Shown here: one piece after another, positions 11,982 through 22,557 of the stretch
How the letters are laid out: each line of letters starts with the position of its first letter
Position numbering within the stretch: the stretch's first letter is position 1
Source: Phaeotremella fagi
Lineage: Eukaryota > Basidiomycota > Tremellomycetes > Tremellales > Phaeotremellaceae
Assembly: GCA_001599715.1 (NCBI GenBank)
Contig: BCHU01000008.1
Span: 434,001 to 498,000, forward strand
DNA: 64,000 bases
Direction of reading: 5' to 3'
Translations under genes and position numbers: made by a program
Notes under the pieces: generated by a model
Databases searched by the model: none
What the model was told of the DNA's origin: nothing
The model's input: only the letters and a program-made list of their open reading frames with translations

Positions 11982-12697
11982 ATGGCTCTCCCAAAACGTA
12001 TAATGAAGGTAAACACCCCCCTCCCCCCCTCCCACTCCAAAACCCCACTAACCCATCCCCATCCCCACAGGAGACCGAACGTCTAATGGCAGATCCTGCA
12101 CCTGGAATAACAGCTTCTCCAAAAGACGACAATCTACGTCATTTCGATGTAACCGTTCAAGGTCCTGGTTCGTCACCTTATGAGGGTATGTATTCTTTTT
12201 ACTTCATGTGAGTTTTTTTGTTGATGGATCTGGGATTAGGTGGTATTTTCAAATTGGAATTGTTTTTACCTGAGGAATATCCAATGAACCCACCTAAAGT
12301 TAGATTCTTGACTAAGATATAGTAAGTTAATACCGTTCATCAATGAAAATACATCTAACTCATTAACTCTCAGTCATCCCAATATCGGTAAGCTTCTCAA
12401 CACTCATCCGTTTTCAATGAACATCAACTAAAACCCAGAAATAGATAAACTAGGTCGAATCTGTCTCGACATCCTCAAAGACAAATGGTCACCCGCCCTC
12501 CAAATCCGTACAGTCCTGTAAGCTCCCCCTCCCTACTCCAAACTAATCCCCAATCCATCAGTCTCTCAATCCAAGCTCTCCTAGGTGCCCCCAACCCAGA
12601 TGACCCTCTAGCCAACGACGTCGCTCAAAATTGGAAAGAGGACGAGAAAGCCGCTATAGCTCAGGCTAAACAATGGACGGCTATGTATGCGGTTTAG
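11982..12697 (+). CDS. UBC13: Ubiquitin-conjugating enzyme E2 Ubc13 (K63-specific)
   Basis: The protein reads [26 protein letters not shown]..., then [96 protein letters not shown] and ends QWTAMYAV, about 150 aa. This is the Ubc13/UBE2N pattern: HPN tripeptide, catalytic Cys in [12 protein letters not shown], and the NPDDPL segment. It makes K63 ubiquitin chains with an Mms2-type partner in DNA-damage tolerance. Six introns interrupt this small gene. One exon is only 14 nt (12374-12387). The acceptor after it must be the downstream aatag, which restores I-D-K-L-G. Confidence 0.94.
12374..12387 (+). other. 14-nt microexon of UBC13 (HPNI)
   Basis: The 14-nt exon lies between ..ctctcag and gtaagc. 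It completes the Tyr codon and encodes His-Pro-Asn-Ile plus the first base of Asp, i.e. the HPN motif next to the E2 active site. Reading the gene without it destroys the motif, so the exon is required. Confidence 0.85.
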
Positions 12698-12916
12698 CTT
12701 GGGAGGTTCTTGCTTGCGAATTTGGTAGTGCGGTTTGATTTCCTTTTTATTCTTATTGTTGGAGGAAAACACATGTATAGATTTCGTTTTTCTCTGGATG
12801 GAGGTTTTGTGAAAGGACATGACTCGTGTGACCGAGTTGACCATCCCCACACTCACACTCACACAAGTAACACTGATACATCAAACAAAAACAGTCCAAA
12901 GCACTAACCATCTACT

Positions 12917-14854
12917 CTAATGATAACCCGATTTCTCATTAACCGGTGGAGCACTAAACCCAGAACTCCCCGCCACGGCACCATAACTCGGTGGTCTCTG
13001 ACCACCAATCTCATCATCATGTAGATCCTGATCATCAAACCCGAAACTCCTACTACCCACCACCGTCTGTCTTTGTCTCTGATCAGTCGATCCAGTGGGT
13101 GAAATCGGTGAATGAAGAATGTTGGTGACGTTTGGTTGGTTGTTAATCAGATGTTGAGGGGTTGGGGTGTGGATACCGTTGGTTTGGTAGTATTGATTGG
13201 AATTCGTGTAATCTGATTCATGTCTGCCTGCGTTTGAGGTTACCGCCATCCCGATCGCTCCTAGTCCATCATCATACCCGTCGTAAGGGTCGCCAGTTGA
13301 AATTCGTTGTTGAGATGGTTGGTATGGATTGAGGCTGTTGTTCATCTCTGGTGATCTCGTTGAATATCCCATACCAGTTGGTGCTGGTGTAGGAATCGGC
13401 ATGGGTGTAGACGACGACGTGGGTGGATAGTGATCATACGAAGATTGAGATTGTGATTGTGAGAGTGATCTTGAAATCGGTTGTGGATTAGGTTGATTGT
13501 ATGGATCAGAATATTGATGTTGATTATAAGGATCTGAATAATCTTGATAATCTATCCCAAAACGTTAGCTATGATTTCACGGATTGAAAACAACCACTTA
13601 CATCCCTGTTGAGGTTCATTGGCGTAATAATTAGAACCACCATATTCACCTTGACCTTGAGGTTGACTATAATCATATTCACCTACAGCAGGTAAAGGCG
13701 GTACTGGATTTTCGACCCCAGCCCCGCCAGCTCCTACACCAACGAAATCGCCTGCATCGGTTTGAGCAGATAAACGTCTTGACGAAGGGTTATCGTAACT
13801 GTTCCCATAACCGTTATTGTTCCAATTACCAACTCCATAGCCAGCTGCACCACCAACAGCTGCACCTGCAGCTGCTGCTGCTAACGTATGACCTGAACCC
13901 TGACGTCGTCCATAACCAACACCAACCCCTTGAAGTACACTCCCATCTCTTCTCAAACCACCACCTCCAGGTAACGCCCCAGGCATAGGCCTCTCGTTAA
14001 TCGGTTCCTCGTATAGATACTTATCCTCGTTATCAGGATTCGTGAGAGGAGTTCTCTCAAGTTCTTGAAAACTAGGTAAACCCTGTTCCTTCTTTCTCAA
14101 CTGTTCGTCTCGTAGCGCGATCAACCTCATATCATCAGGATGATCACTTTGTTGTCGTTTGTAATTGTTATTAGGATCTCCGGAAGTTTGATTCCTTCTT
14201 GCTCCAACACAACATCTACCTATTCCGTAGGCGCAACCGCCTAACCCAGCTAATAGCCAGGCTGCTAAAACCAACCATACGGAGGTACCGATCGTCGCTG
14301 ACGCTCCTGATACAGCGTCGATTCTCGCTTTAGCGATGTAGAAAATGACTAGATCGAAGACTAGGGCGAGGAGGGAGAATGAACTTGCGAGTGATGCCAT
14401 GCAGGTTGGGAAGCATAGAACCGAGAGTGAAGGGATATGACTGAGTAGACCGAATACAACTGATGCAGCGGCGAATAGTAAGGCTACCAGATGTAACACC
14501 AAAGTGTAGGTTAGATATTTGGTGATGGTTTCTGGAATATCGAATACCGTCACACCAAGTAAATCATTTGGATCTATCACTGTATCAATACCCAAAACCC
14601 CAAAAGTACAGAATAGACCTACTGAATTCATAACCGACAGTTGGTCCAACACAAGTCGTCGTTCCAGAATTAGTCAAACAATAACCAAGCGTACCGAGAT
14701 TGAGTGTACCAGCATAAGTACCAGATGAATATGTTGCTTGTAAGAAATATAGTGATTTGAGTAGAGGGGTGTTGAAAGATACGATAGCTAAGAGTACTGT
14801 TGCCAGTAAACATAGGAATGTACCTGGTGTAGCTGATCTAGCACGATATCCCAT
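12917..14854 (-). CDS. RIM9: pH-response regulator palI/RIM9-like (SUR7/PalI family) membrane protein
   Basis: This is a four-TM plasma-membrane protein with a long cytoplasmic tail. TM1 is near residues 10-32 (GTFLCLLATVLLAIVSF). An extracellular loop with LNLGTLGYCLTNSGTTTCVGPTVGY carries the typical Cys pair. TM2 is LTYTLVLHLVALLFAAASVVFGLL, TM3 LSVLCFPTCMASLASSFSLLALVFDLVIFYIA and TM4 SVWLVLAAWLLAGLGGCAYGIG. The tail is disordered, rich in Gly/Asn/Tyr/Pro/Gln, and holds an Ala-rich stretch (AAAAAGAAVGGAAGYGVG). An intron after VGYEF joins to MIDPNDLLG, as expected for palI. The family assists ambient-pH sensing through the Rim pathway; the role in this lineage is inferred. Confidence 0.82.
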
Positions 14855-15519
14855 GTTTGAAAAAAGTACGTTAAACGTTTAGTTTTGAAGATGGAGGATA
14901 TCAAAATAAAGTTTTTTTGATCTGCAGTATCGAGGGTTTCCTTTGTAAGAAACAGTTTCTTTTTTGGTGGAAAGACTTGCTTTGTTCGATCTATCCTATC
15001 TTGCTTAGATGTAAAGTAAAGTGAAATAAAGTGGATTGTATCTTTGAGACCAAAGAATGAACTTCAGCTTGGATCCTCCCTCCGTCCGATGTTGTTTAAG
15101 TAAATGAAATGGATGTTACAGTTACAGGATACGCTTTAGCGCGTTTCTTGAAGTTTAAGTGTGTTGTGTCGTCGTTACTGTTTTGTTTACTTAGTTGACT
15201 TGTTGACTTGTTTACGGTCACGATGTTTGTGTAATTGTTGATTACTGACTGAGTACTGAATAAGATATAAGAAGTAACAAGTAAATGCTATAACCCACAG
15301 CCAAGTTGCAAGTTGAACGTCACTAAAGCTGTGTAGAGGATGGTCATCACTTATTACTCAATGTGGCAATTATAACGCGTCACATAGCTCATTCTCATTT
15401 CAATTCTCATCTCATTCTGGAGTTACTACCAAACCAACGGGGTATACACTATACAACCAAACTCATCGCCCCATCATTCCACGACCACTTTAGTCCACCT
15501 CCCCAATCAAATCCAAAAT
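14855..15519. other. Intergenic region between RIM9-like and HMG-box genes
   Basis: This 665-nt stretch is the upstream region of the RIM9-like gene and the 3' flank of the HMG-box gene. It contains T-rich runs and repeated gttgact/ttgtttac words near 15180-15215. No coding or RNA signature was recognised. Confidence 0.4.
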
Positions 15520-16575
15520 CTAAACAACAACATCCTTAACCTTCTTCTTCTAAGAAACAATCAGCTACAAACAACCCCAGACCTTACCTTCTTATCAACA
15601 GCCCCAGCCTCTTCTTCCTTGACCTTTCTCTTCTTCTCCTTCTTGGGTGGTGGAGCGATCTGAGCTAAAGTAGGTGGTGGCACGATAGGTTGAGGAACCG
15701 GTTTGGAGGTTGATTTAGGGAGATCGTCCAGTGAATCATCGGAATCGGAATCGGTGGTGTCGTCTGAATCGCTTTGGTTGGCTGCCGCGGTAGCGGTAGC
15801 GGCCTGATCACAAGATAACGTTTTTAGTGGAAGGTGACGGAATGAGTAGAGTTCAGACTTACCGCTGCTTCAGCAGCTAGTTTCTTGGTGTAAGCTTCTC
15901 CCTCGATGTTGTAGATTCTGTTAGCGTCCAGATAAGCATCTTCATAAACCTATAACCTATAAGTCAAACACCCAAATGTAAGAAAAAAAAATGACTGACC
16001 TTCTTCTGATCAGGAGGTAAAGTCTTCCAACGTTCCGAAGTCTGAGTCAGAATTTCCTGATAAGGAATCTGTTGATTGTTCTTCTTGATCTCAGCTCTGA
16101 TATCGTTTTGGAAAAGGATATAAGCGGAAGGAGGTCTTTTAGGTGCATTAGGATCTTTTGGTTTTTTAACCTTTTTAGGTTTCGGTGTGGTCGTAACGGC
16201 CGGCTTTGGTGGTTCTGGTTGAGAGATGGTATCTGATGGGTTGACTGTACCAGCTGCAGTGGCTGCTGCGATGGCAGCTGCTAAAGTCGCTTTAGTTGGT
16301 TTGGGTGTCTTAGCTTTGGTCGTGGTTGCTGGAGCTGGTTTGGTGGTTAGGAGACTTGGATCGATGTTCGAAGTAGTGACTGTTGTTAAGTTTGAGGGGG
16401 AGAGACGGGTGTAGTCTTCGATAACGGCTACGCAACGTGTCATGGCGGCTGCGATGTCTTTGAAGGAGGTGATCATCTGGTGTGCAAGGGTCAGCAGGGA
16501 GGATGGTGGTTGAGATATGAAAACATTTACCTCCTGCCTTTTAGCCTCCATCTCTTCCCAACTTGGAGCGGACAT
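15520..16575 (-). CDS. HMG-box DNA-binding protein
   Basis: An N-terminal segment MSAPSWEEMEAKRQE joins by splicing to MITSFKDIAAAMTRCVAVIEDYTRLSP. An Ala/Pro/Thr-rich linker follows (APATTTKAKTPKPTKATLAAAIAAATAAG). The HMG box is KKPKDPNAPKRPPSAYILFQNDIRAEIKKNNQQIPYQEILTQTSERWKTLPPDQKK and continues VYEDAYLDANRIYNIEGEAYTKKLAAEAA. The C-terminus is Ser/Asp-rich (SDSDDTTDSDSDDSLDDLP), then basic (PPPKKEKKRKVKEEE..DKKKKKVKDVVV). It is a chromatin architectural protein by family. The box resembles Nhp6/HMGB, but the flanks are longer than Nhp6. The last intron precedes a short terminal exon. The gene is divergent from the LEA2-like gene. Confidence 0.82.
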
Positions 16576-17099
16576 GGTGGTGTGGATATGGATGGTGGTG
16601 AGGTTACTGGGGGTGGGGGTTAGTGGAAGTGTTTCCTCTGCAATGTATGCAGGTGGTTATGATTGTTGAACTTACGATGCCACAGAGGATAGCCACGAAT
16701 GGAATGAGATAAAATTGGATTGATTACCTCAGGGGTTGTCAAAAATAAGGTGTAAGTAAGTTAAGAAAAGAGAGAGTTGTAAGTAAAAAGGAGTTAGTTA
16801 ACAGATTGAACGTTGGTTGATTCACTACTTATTACTAATCCCATTAGTATTTTCATTAGTAATTTTCTCACCATTTTATCCCACTCGTTCAGCCATTTCA
16901 AATAACTAAGTCAAATAATTTACAATTTACTAACTAACCAATTTGATTCCGCTAATGACAGTTGGCACGTGAAGATGAAACGTCAGGAACGAGATAGTGG
17001 CGGTGCTTGGGTTGAGTCTAATTCCAACTTTCTCACTCACTGTCAAAGCGGGATACTTGGATCAACGTTGACCACTCCTCTCTCCTTTATACCCAAAAG
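16576..17099. other. Divergent promoter, HMG-box / LEA2-like genes
   Basis: 524 nt. Contains repeated ttactaatcccattag / attagtaatttt words near 16830-16870. No gene is visible. Confidence 0.4.
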
Positions 17100-18389
17100 A
17101 TGTATTCAATAAATCACCAATCTTCATCAAGACTCAACAACCCTTCAAGACGTTCATACAATCAGACATCATCACCTGAATATCAGCTTCGGGATGATTA
17201 CTATGAACCGGGTGAAATTAGAGATGAAGGTTTTGACGTTGCTGATTTCAATGGTGATTATGGTGTCAGAGGTCTAAGGAATGGTCAGAATGCTAAGTAT
17301 GTCATACTGTAAAATGATTGTGTCACTTAAACTAAACCTACACATAGTTATCGACCCATACCTAATCCATCAACACCGCAATCAAAAAATGGAACTGAAA
17401 ATGGAAGGGAGGAAATGGTCTCAGTCCCAGTCCTAGGACCAGAGTAAGTCTGACCCTCCACCTAATTTATATTTTAATAATGAACCTATCCGTGTAGATG
17501 GGAAAAATCGGAATTACATGATTTATCACGTAGAGGTCAATCCGAACTCAAATCTGAGAAACGTCATCAAACCTGGAGGAAATGGAATAGGGATCAAATC
17601 GGTACTTGTGGAGTTAAGTGGTTAACAAGGAGATTTCTTGTGTTTGTGATCTTCTTTTTCATCGTTGGGTAAGTCAATTTTGGCATTTCTCTGTAGTATC
17701 GCTAAAACCTGGGATTTGATTTAGATTGGCTATCACCCTGTACTTCGTTATTCCACGTCCACCTTCATTTTCTTTTGATCAGAATTCACCGTTTGTCGTC
17801 GATAATTCCACTGTCCAATTCAGTAGGACACCGTCGAATTTCAGTTTTTCAGCTAATCTGAATTTGATTGGTGAGTCGGGTTGACTTTTCATCGCTTATA
17901 CCAACTTTACACTAATTTTTGTAGCTGATACATCGGCGTCATACCTTCCTACACATTTCACATCACTCCAAGCAACGTTATACGATTTCACGACGGACAA
18001 AGCGATAGCGACAGGTGACTATGGGGATCATGTGGTTTCCAAAGGGTCCAATCGGAATATCACGCTTCCCGTGACTTTTGCTTATTCAAGTCTGAATGAC
18101 ACAGATGCTACTTGTAAGTCCATCTCCTCGCTCAAACTGAGAGACGAGATTGACAAGAGCAATCAGGGCTTGATATTTATAATGCTTGCGCACACATATT
18201 CACGGGAACGACACGACCAGGTCAGTTGCATTTACCTTTCCTTGGTATAAGTAGCTGACGGAATGCACAGATCTGAGCTTCAGAGTCGTCCTTCGTTCAA
18301 CTATCGCTGGTTTGGTCACTCATCCTGAAACCTCTGCTGTTATCTCAGGAGTCGTTTGTCCCTTTGAAAGACCTGCTAATGGAGTATGA
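17100..18389 (+). CDS. Single-pass membrane protein with a LEA2-like domain
   Basis: The product has a disordered cytoplasmic N-terminus (MYSINHQSSSRLNNPSRRSYNQ...), a basic stretch WRKWNRDQIGTCGVKWLTRRF, one TM helix FLVFVIFFFIVGLAITLYFVIP, and a lumenal or extracellular domain. That domain reads FSANLNLIADTSASYLPTHFTSLQATLYD, then GSNRNITLPVTFAYSSLNDTDATWLDIYNACAHIFTG, then LSFRVVLRSTIAGLVTHPETSAVISGVVCPFERPANGV. The beta-sandwich pattern with 'ITLPVTF' fits the LEA_2/NDR1-like domain seen in fungal membrane proteins. Several N-glycosylation sites (NST, NFS, NIT, NDT) support a non-cytosolic location. Five or six introns. Function unknown. Confidence 0.7.
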
Positions 18390-18776
18390 AAATGGACATT
18401 TCCTTCCGAGCTCTCGTTATTGTTTTATTCACCATGCAGGATAGTCAGCTCTTCATGCATTTGCATGACCACCAATGGAACGAAGACTTTAATTTGTCAC
18501 GAAGACTTTATTTCCTCATCAACGCTAGAAGTCATCTGTTGAACTGAAAGCCCATCTCGGTGAGATGTTAGACTTAGATTCGCGTTGAAAAAAGTCCCGA
18601 AATGTCGAAGTGTTTACTTTCTTTGGAGCATTCGATCAGATGTCTTCTTCTTAATTCAACCTTTCATCTCCGCTTAATCAGTCGGAGTAAACAATCAGCT
18701 GATGTAACATTTTGAATCACGATCCAACTTATCTATCTCAACCATATCCCTCAACTAGCGGTTTACATATATAGCA
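18390..18776. other. Upstream region of first array gene
   Basis: 387 nt, including the 3' flank of the LEA2-like gene. A TA-rich acatatatagca element directly precedes the ATG at 18777. I see nothing else. Confidence 0.4.
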
Positions 18777-19775
18777 ATGTCAGGAGCCTGGGAATACAAT
18801 CCAAACACTCATTTCTTAGAACCTAGAAATCCACTTTCACCAGGATCGACAGCCTCCGGTTCTGGATCAGGTTCAGGTTCAGGCTCAGTTTCAGGAGTCT
18901 CTGAACCGTCTACATCAAATGTCTATTCACCACACAGGCCACAAACCGAGTCACCTATCTACTCACCACACCAACCACAACCCGAACCATCGTACATGGA
19001 AGACCTCAATGCCTGGAGTCGTTCAAATCAACTGAGAAATTTAACTTTTTCAGATGGATCGAGTTATACCTCTCAAGATTCAGGTTCAACTTCTTTAGCT
19101 TCAAGTTCGACTTTGGTTCCTCCACCCTCTGAAGCTGTTCTTCCACCTTCTGAACCTTTTACTCAAGGTAGAAATCTAGCTATGAGGGGATATCATCAAG
19201 AATTGCTGAAGAATCCTGATCTCGTCAATCAACCAGCAACTCTCGTCACTCAACCACCAGATCTCGAGACTTGGCCATCAACCTTACTACAATATTTCGC
19301 TGATAACCCCAAACCTGAATTTCGAAATCTCATAATCTCAAGTCGACTGTTCAGCGAGATGAACCGAGAAACCGATGAAATCAAGACTACCATCATTCGT
19401 TTCCATAACTGTAAACAACTCCAAAGCGAGATCTCCGGTTATCATTGGTCACATAAATTCATCGATACCTTGATGACCCAAACGACTTTCAGGAAAATGA
19501 GAGAGGTAGCTCAGTTTGATTATCAAGAGATGATGGCGGCGATTAATAATAACGAAATTGAAGATGCTAATCAACAATGGATCATTTGGTTTCAGGAACG
19601 TATGAAGATGTTGACTGGATTTTTCAACGACAAGGGCGGGGAGGTTGATTGTGTTTTTCAAGAATGTGATGATGAACAGTTGTCTTTGGCTAGAGCTTAT
19701 TTGAAATGTGGAGCACCTACTAGGGACGTTAATACGAGATTACAGAGTTGTGAGTATGTTAGGGGTCAACTGTAG
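18777..19775 (+). CDS. Array protein 1: unknown family with HxC / WxxW / C-33-C core
   Basis: The 332-aa product is not a family I recognise. Residues 1-135 are low complexity: a Ser-Gly run (SGSGSGSGSVSG) and two near-copies of a YSPHxPQxE motif. The C-terminal half (about 180-332) is the shared core: H210-N-C212, W224, the helix EDANQQWIIWFQ with W268/W271, C292 in EVDCVF and C325 in LQSCEY. The spacing C292-C325 equals that of array proteins 2 and 3. No signal peptide or TM segment is visible, so it is probably cytosolic or nuclear. No intron is needed, which is unusual in this intron-rich region. It is the most diverged member; the segment RNLAMRGYHQELLKNPD resembles RNRAMMEYLHRANSDP in array protein 2. 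Function unknown. Confidence 0.75.
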   Translation: MSGAWEYNPNTHFLEPRNPLSPGSTASGSGSGSGSGSVSGVSEPSTSNVYSPHRPQTESPIYSPHQPQPEPSYMEDLNAWSRSNQLRNLTFSDGSSYTSQDSGSTSLASSSTLVPPPSEAVLPPSEPFTQGRNLAMRGYHQELLKNPDLVNQPATLVTQPPDLETWPSTLLQYFADNPKPEFRNLIISSRLFSEMNRETDEIKTTIIRFHNCKQLQSEISGYHWSHKFIDTLMTQTTFRKMREVAQFDYQEMMAAINNNEIEDANQQWIIWFQERMKMLTGFFNDKGGEVDCVFQECDDEQLSLARAYLKCGAPTRDVNTRLQSCEYVRGQL

Positions 19776-20182
19776 TCAGGCTGTGAGAATAGATTGTATG
19801 CTGTATGTACAAGTACTGTAAAGTGAATTGTCAAATTGCCTCCGAACGAAAGTGTAGACATTTGGGGGATGCAGCGTTGTTTGAAATGTTTTGTACGTAG
19901 TTGCCCCATTTGGCACCAGAGGATTAGTGCAGATGAGAAGGCGACCGATGACAGTCCCGAGTCTTTCAAATTTCCTTTCAGAGGTATATGTACAGTAGGC
20001 TATCAGCAGACAGCATGGGACCGTATGTAAACCTATGCGTCGGAAGTTGAAATCTCCTACAATCCATTGATTAAGTCGTGCTCGACATGTCTATTTCTAT
20101 TTTTCACCTTATCAAGCAGTTGACCCTCAAGAATACAGCACACTAACATACACAACACACACGCCGTTAACGTAGGAGACTC
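19776..20182. other. Spacer between array genes 1 and 2
   Basis: 407 nt. Short open frames on both strands have no resemblance to the family. The spacer carries a gtatgtacaagtactgta word near 19803. No gene is supported. Confidence 0.4.
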
Positions 20183-21145
20183 ATGTCAGAGCGAGATTTT
20201 TCAACTTGGCGGCAAGAAGGTGGATTCTTGCAACCGGAACGCAGTGTATCTTCAAGTGGTTCCACTCCCTCAGTTCAATCTGTCCAATCACCTTCGTCAG
20301 CTTCTGTTCATTCTGATGGTAGTCAATCTGGGGTTCCTCAAGGTCATAGAAACAGGGCCATGATGGAATATCTCCACCGAGCGAATTCTGATCCAAACAC
20401 GCCAGTTGCTGTTGCTAGTACATCCACATTCGGTGGCCAGGGTTCAACTTCATTGCAGCACACCAATCCTGCGACTGGAAACCTTCCAAGAGAGTATCAA
20501 AGGGCTCTTCCGATTAGAACGAATCCTTTCACAGGAAACACACACACGCCAATCGCTGGTATAGCCACACTCGGGCGTCAAGGGTCAACCTCATTAACAC
20601 CAAACGCTACTACACCCACACTCGGAGGACGGGGCTCAACTTCATTACAACTTACCGATCCTTCAGCTGATGACCTTTCAAGAGGGTCTCCAAGGATTAT
20701 TCCAATTCAAGTCTCCGCTAAGTTAATCGGTATCTACCACGACAACGATACTCACAATCTCTACCCTATCACTGCTCACGATTGCCAATCAATCGATGAC
20801 GAAGTCAATCGATTTACAGCTCACATCTTTTGGGACTGGTTAGAAGCGATATCAGACGTCAAATATTTGGAAAGAGATCAACCTGAGACGTATGCGGTTA
20901 TGCGTACGAGGGCTTCTGAGGAAGATATCGATAGTGCAGATCACGTTTGGAGGGAATGGTTCAATTCTAGAAGAGCTGAATTTATGGGTTTATGGAATAC
21001 TGAAAGACCTTTGGGTTTACCTTTGATTGATTGTACTTTGGTCGAGATGTCTCAGGAGAGGATAGATATGATTACGAGAGAGATCTTGGTGGATGACGAT
21101 GAAATGAGGTTAAAAGATCTTGCACAACAGTGTATTGGTAGATAG
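20183..21145 (+). CDS. Array protein 2: unknown family with HxC / WxxW / C-33-C core
   Basis: The 320-aa, intronless product is of unknown function. Residues 1-165 are Ser/Thr/Gly-rich and contain three copies of a short repeat: FGGQGSTSLQ (83-92), LGRQGSTSLT (130-139) and LGGRGSTSLQ (147-156). The core starts near 172 (RIIPIQVSAKLIGIY) and holds H199-D-C201, then AHIFWDWL (W217), YAVMRTRASEEDIDSADHVWREWF (W256/W259), C284 in LIDCTL and C317 in AQQCIGR. The order and spacings match the neighbouring three genes, so they are paralogues by tandem duplication, although pairwise identity looks low. No TM segment or signal peptide. Confidence 0.77.
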   Translation: MSERDFSTWRQEGGFLQPERSVSSSGSTPSVQSVQSPSSASVHSDGSQSGVPQGHRNRAMMEYLHRANSDPNTPVAVASTSTFGGQGSTSLQHTNPATGNLPREYQRALPIRTNPFTGNTHTPIAGIATLGRQGSTSLTPNATTPTLGGRGSTSLQLTDPSADDLSRGSPRIIPIQVSAKLIGIYHDNDTHNLYPITAHDCQSIDDEVNRFTAHIFWDWLEAISDVKYLERDQPETYAVMRTRASEEDIDSADHVWREWFNSRRAEFMGLWNTERPLGLPLIDCTLVEMSQERIDMITREILVDDDEMRLKDLAQQCIGR

Positions 21146-21435
21146 GCTTCACGGATGGAAGAGTGAGGTGTGAGGTGGGGCGGGGTTATGGCTTTAGGAG
21201 ATTCGGGTTTTGATGTTTAGATTTATTTTTTTTGGCGGACTTATTTTACCTCCGAGGTACTGATTGTTATGGACGGTAGATGTATTCGCTCCATTGTTTT
21301 CGTCAAGTAGTTAACCTGGAAAGTAATCGAAGACTCGCCTGGCTTCAGACCCAGATGTCAGCGTTCCTTTGGTTAAGTGCAATTTCACAATCGAGATGTC
21401 AGTAACTCATTCAATCCTGCCTTCTTGTATGAATT
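21146..21435. other. Spacer between array genes 2 and 3
   Basis: About 290 nt (383 if array gene 3 starts at 21529). It begins with a G-rich gtgaggtgtgaggtggggcggg stretch just after the stop codon, then a T-rich run. No gene seen. Confidence 0.4.
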
Positions 21436-22164
21436 ATGACATCAACTACAAAGAAGCTTTTCCCATCTCCTAAATCGTTTTCTTTTGAGCTTGCTCAACT
21501 TTCCAAGCCCTGCGCAAAAACCATCGTCATGTCCCGATCACCTTTCGACTTTAACGAGGAAGAGTTCATCCTTTGGTTGATAGCCAACGATCGGACTCTC
21601 ACTCAAATTCATTCGGGAGATACTGAACAAGAGATTAATGGTAGAACATCAGAAACGTCTTCGAATGTTACATCCTCGCCAAGACCAACAATCGTCTCCA
21701 ACGACAGTAACACCACAACTTCCACCGACACCCTTCGTATTCTCGTCTCCACAGTCTTGTTGAACGAAGATCAAACGCTTTGTGGTCACACTTGTTGTTT
21801 TACAGCAAGAGATCCCGGAGAAATTCGTAGAGCCCATGAATTTTGGAGTGTCGTGAGAAGAGAGATCACGTTACGACACATGGAAGCCAGTAATGGACCC
21901 CTTTTTGTGAGATTAAGAGAAGTAGTTAGAAGTGGCCAAATTAATAGAGCCAACTCTATTTGGAGACATTGGTTAACGACGGTTATTGGGTACTGGCAGA
22001 GTCAGGTTAATTCTTTGGTACCGGAGGGGGAACGTAAAATCGATTGCGTTCTTACTTCACAGATTAGTTCTTGGGAGGAAGGGGTTCGTCAGCGTTGGGA
22101 GGCGAATCTTGATGATGGTGAATTGGGGTTTTATGTGGGACAATGTCCTTATCCTTATCCTTAG
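21436..22164 (+). CDS. Array protein 3: unknown family with HxC / WxxW / C-33-C core
   Basis: The 242-aa frame is intronless; the start is uncertain. The internal Met at 21529 begins MSRSPFDFNEEEFILWLI, which aligns with ISPFDFLDDDQLVEFF near the N-terminus of array protein 4, so a 211-aa product is equally plausible. The core is TLRILVSTVLL, H118-T-C120, AHEFWSVV (W137), the helix NRANSIWRHWL (W176/W179), C204 in KIDCVL and C237 in VGQCPY. Residue numbers are from the first Met. The Thr/Ser-rich linker (65-98) is much shorter than in array proteins 1 and 2. No TM or signal peptide. Function unknown. Confidence 0.75.
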   Translation: MTSTTKKLFPSPKSFSFELAQLSKPCAKTIVMSRSPFDFNEEEFILWLIANDRTLTQIHSGDTEQEINGRTSETSSNVTSSPRPTIVSNDSNTTTSTDTLRILVSTVLLNEDQTLCGHTCCFTARDPGEIRRAHEFWSVVRREITLRHMEASNGPLFVRLREVVRSGQINRANSIWRHWLTTVIGYWQSQVNSLVPEGERKIDCVLTSQISSWEEGVRQRWEANLDDGELGFYVGQCPYPYP

Positions 22165-22557
22165 TGAAGTTTGTTTCGTAGATAAATAGATTATGAAGTG
22201 TTAAAGTTGCAGCAGGATCAAAGTGGCGAAAATTGTTTTGCCACACCACGGTGACCATTGAAAACAAAAGCCAGGCTATATCATCCTGTCTTCCTTGCGA
22301 GCGCTCGACTTTGACACCACTCTGTGACTTGACAGCTACGCCCGACAATAAATTACCTGACTCGATCGCAAGAAGAGTTTGGCCTTCCTCCGAGACAGCT
22401 GACTGTGAATGTGACAGAAAGGAGGATTTCCCGTCCACTTTCCAATTTCAATCGAAAGCTACAAACTGGAATAGTATATTTCGTTATCTTATACCAAAAC
22501 GACTTCCTTATAGTCTCTCTCATTATCAATAATCTTATACTCTGAACTACAATCAAA
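22165..22557. other. Spacer between array genes 3 and 4
   Basis: 393 nt. Open frames of about 80-125 codons on both strands cross it but lack family resemblance and overlap the array genes. A palindrome-like gcgagcgctcg occurs near 22297. No gene is supported. Confidence 0.4.

Noticed and set aside
22064..22438. Minus-strand frame of 124 codons between array genes 3 and 4
   Set aside because: Overlaps the end of array gene 3; no core motif and no family; treated as chance.
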